Positions 14,703-15,397 of a DNA stretch of 15,397 nucleotides are shown here, piece by piece. Under the pieces are notes generated by a model that saw nothing but the letters and a program-made list of their open reading frames with translations, did not search any database and was not told the DNA's origin. How positions within the stretch are numbered: the stretch's first letter is position 1; the number at the start of each line of letters is the position of its first letter. The position numbers were made by a program, and so were the translations under genes. The stretch covers positions 1 through 15,397 of the forward strand of contig JAQGKM010000111.1 in the NCBI GenBank assembly GCA_028290125.1. Reading direction: 5' to 3'. This stretch comes from Hyphomicrobiales bacterium. Lineage in GTDB: Bacteria > Pseudomonadota > Alphaproteobacteria > Rhizobiales > Beijerinckiaceae.

Positions 14703-15397
14703 ATGAAGCTACAATCACATCCGTTGCCCGGCGGGCGCATTGGTCATCGCAGCCGCCTCGATGTGGCGGTCGCGATTCCCGTCCGGGACGAAGAAGAGCG
14801 CATCGCTGCCTGCCTTGAAGCTTTGGCGCGCGCGGCGCGACATGCGCATGAGAAAGTCCACGTTCGCAGCGTCACGCTGCTTTTGAACAATTGTACGGAC
14901 GCCAGCGGAACAGTTGTCGAAGACCTGCGGGCGCAACTCCCTTTTCCCATTCACGTGATCGACGTCGCGCTTCCGCCCGAGCGCGCCCATGCCGGCGCAG
15001 CGCGGCGCATGGTTGCAGATCACGCAGCGCGGTCGCTCGATGCGACCGGACAAGCGGGAGTGATCCTCGTCACCGATGCCGACAGTTGCGTCTCTCGCGA
15101 CTGGCTGAGCACGCATGCCGCCGCCTTCGCGCAGGGCGCCGACGCGGTGGCCGGCGTAGTGCGGATAAACCCGTCAGATCTGGCGCATTGGCCGGCAGAT
15201 CTTCGCCGGCGGGAGTTGGCGGAGGCGCGCTACAGCGCGCTCCTCTCGCAGATTGCGCATGTGGTGGATCCCGATCCGCTCGACCCATGGCCGCGCCACG
15301 ATCAGGCGTCCGGCGCAAACCTTGGCGTCACGCTTGCGGCCTATCGGCGCTCTGGCGGCATCCCGGAAATCGCGCTGGGCGAAGACCGCGCCTTCGT
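14703..15397 (+). CDS. GT-A fold (family 2-like) glycosyltransferase, 5' part
   Basis: An open frame from the ATG at 14703 runs without a stop for 231 codons to the window end. After a short leader it reads LDVAVAIPVRDEEERIAACLEAL (residues 19-41), the nucleotide-sugar-binding start of family 2 glycosyltransferases. LLLNNCTDAS follows at 59-68, then VTDADS (123-128), the DxD-type metal site, and SGANLGVTLAAY (203-214) and GEDRAF (226-231), the acidic motif expected before the acceptor site. It is therefore a soluble transferase acting on an unknown acceptor, and its C-terminus is missing. The upstream ribosome binding site is weak (GAGCG). The frame stays open back to 14658 without a better start. 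It diverges from the DUF3833 gene. Confidence 0.85.
   Translation, partial: MKLQSHPLPGGRIGHRSRLDVAVAIPVRDEEERIAACLEALARAARHAHEKVHVRSVTLLLNNCTDASGTVVEDLRAQLPFPIHVIDVALPPERAHAGAARRMVADHAARSLDATGQAGVILVTDADSCVSRDWLSTHAAAFAQGADAVAGVVRINPSDLAHWPADLRRRELAEARYSALLSQIAHVVDPDPLDPWPRHDQASGANLGVTLAAYRRSGGIPEIALGEDRAF

Noticed and set aside
14674..14706. Tiny frame MAPLVTLSVS overlapping the glycosyltransferase start by ATGA, as a coupled leader peptide
   Set aside because: The AAGGAGAGG at 14646-14654 is 19 bases from its ATG, too far to drive it, and ten codons in high-GC DNA can arise by chance.

Overview
The window is a high-GC bacterial chromosomal segment. It most likely comes from an alphaproteobacterium of the Hyphomicrobiales (Rhizobiales) type. 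The reasons are the gene style throughout, an ExbB with its own signal peptide, and a sequence matching the rhizobial iron control element (Irr box) in the iron-uptake promoter. The family or genus cannot be fixed from the sequence alone.

Region 1 (1-5153, plus strand) is the end of a kdp potassium-uptake operon: the 3' end of kdpB, then kdpC, kdpD and kdpE, followed by a leaderless solute-binding-protein-like gene. KdpFABC is the high-affinity K+ pump and KdpDE is the two-component system that normally induces it. The kdpB tail carries an in-frame TAA where the family has a Tyr, directly after the functionally important NDVAK motif of transmembrane helix 5. As written, the pump subunit is truncated by 96 residues.

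Region 2 (5164-11751) is a compact siderophore-iron module. Five tightly packed minus-strand genes (PepSY membrane protein, PiuC-type Fe(II)/2-oxoglutarate dioxygenase, exbB, exbD, tonB) diverge from a plus-strand TonB-dependent siderophore receptor of the Fiu/PiuA type. The 193-bp intergenic region between them is AT-rich and holds an Irr-box-like palindrome, a plausible promoter and a second small palindrome. The receptor would bring a ferri-siderophore across the outer membrane, ExbB-ExbD-TonB would power it, and the PepSY protein is a candidate reductase for iron release. The role of PiuC is unproven. A strong hairpin terminator follows the receptor.

Region 3 (11829-14535, minus strand) holds a large-subunit (HPII-type, clade 2) catalase with a C-terminal DJ-1/PfpI-like domain, and upstream of it a DUF3833-type protein. 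The catalase catalytic core is complete, but a one-base frameshift separates it from its C-terminal domain.

Region 4 (14536-15397) starts with a 167-bp gap that contains a perfect 18-bp tandem duplication. It ends with the 5' part of a GT-A-fold glycosyltransferase gene that runs off the window.

Overall the gene content belongs to known families. I found no convincing undescribed system. The observations most worth checking are the two gene-breaking lesions (kdpB, katE), the regulatory architecture of the iron module, and the leaderless binding protein linked to kdpDE.
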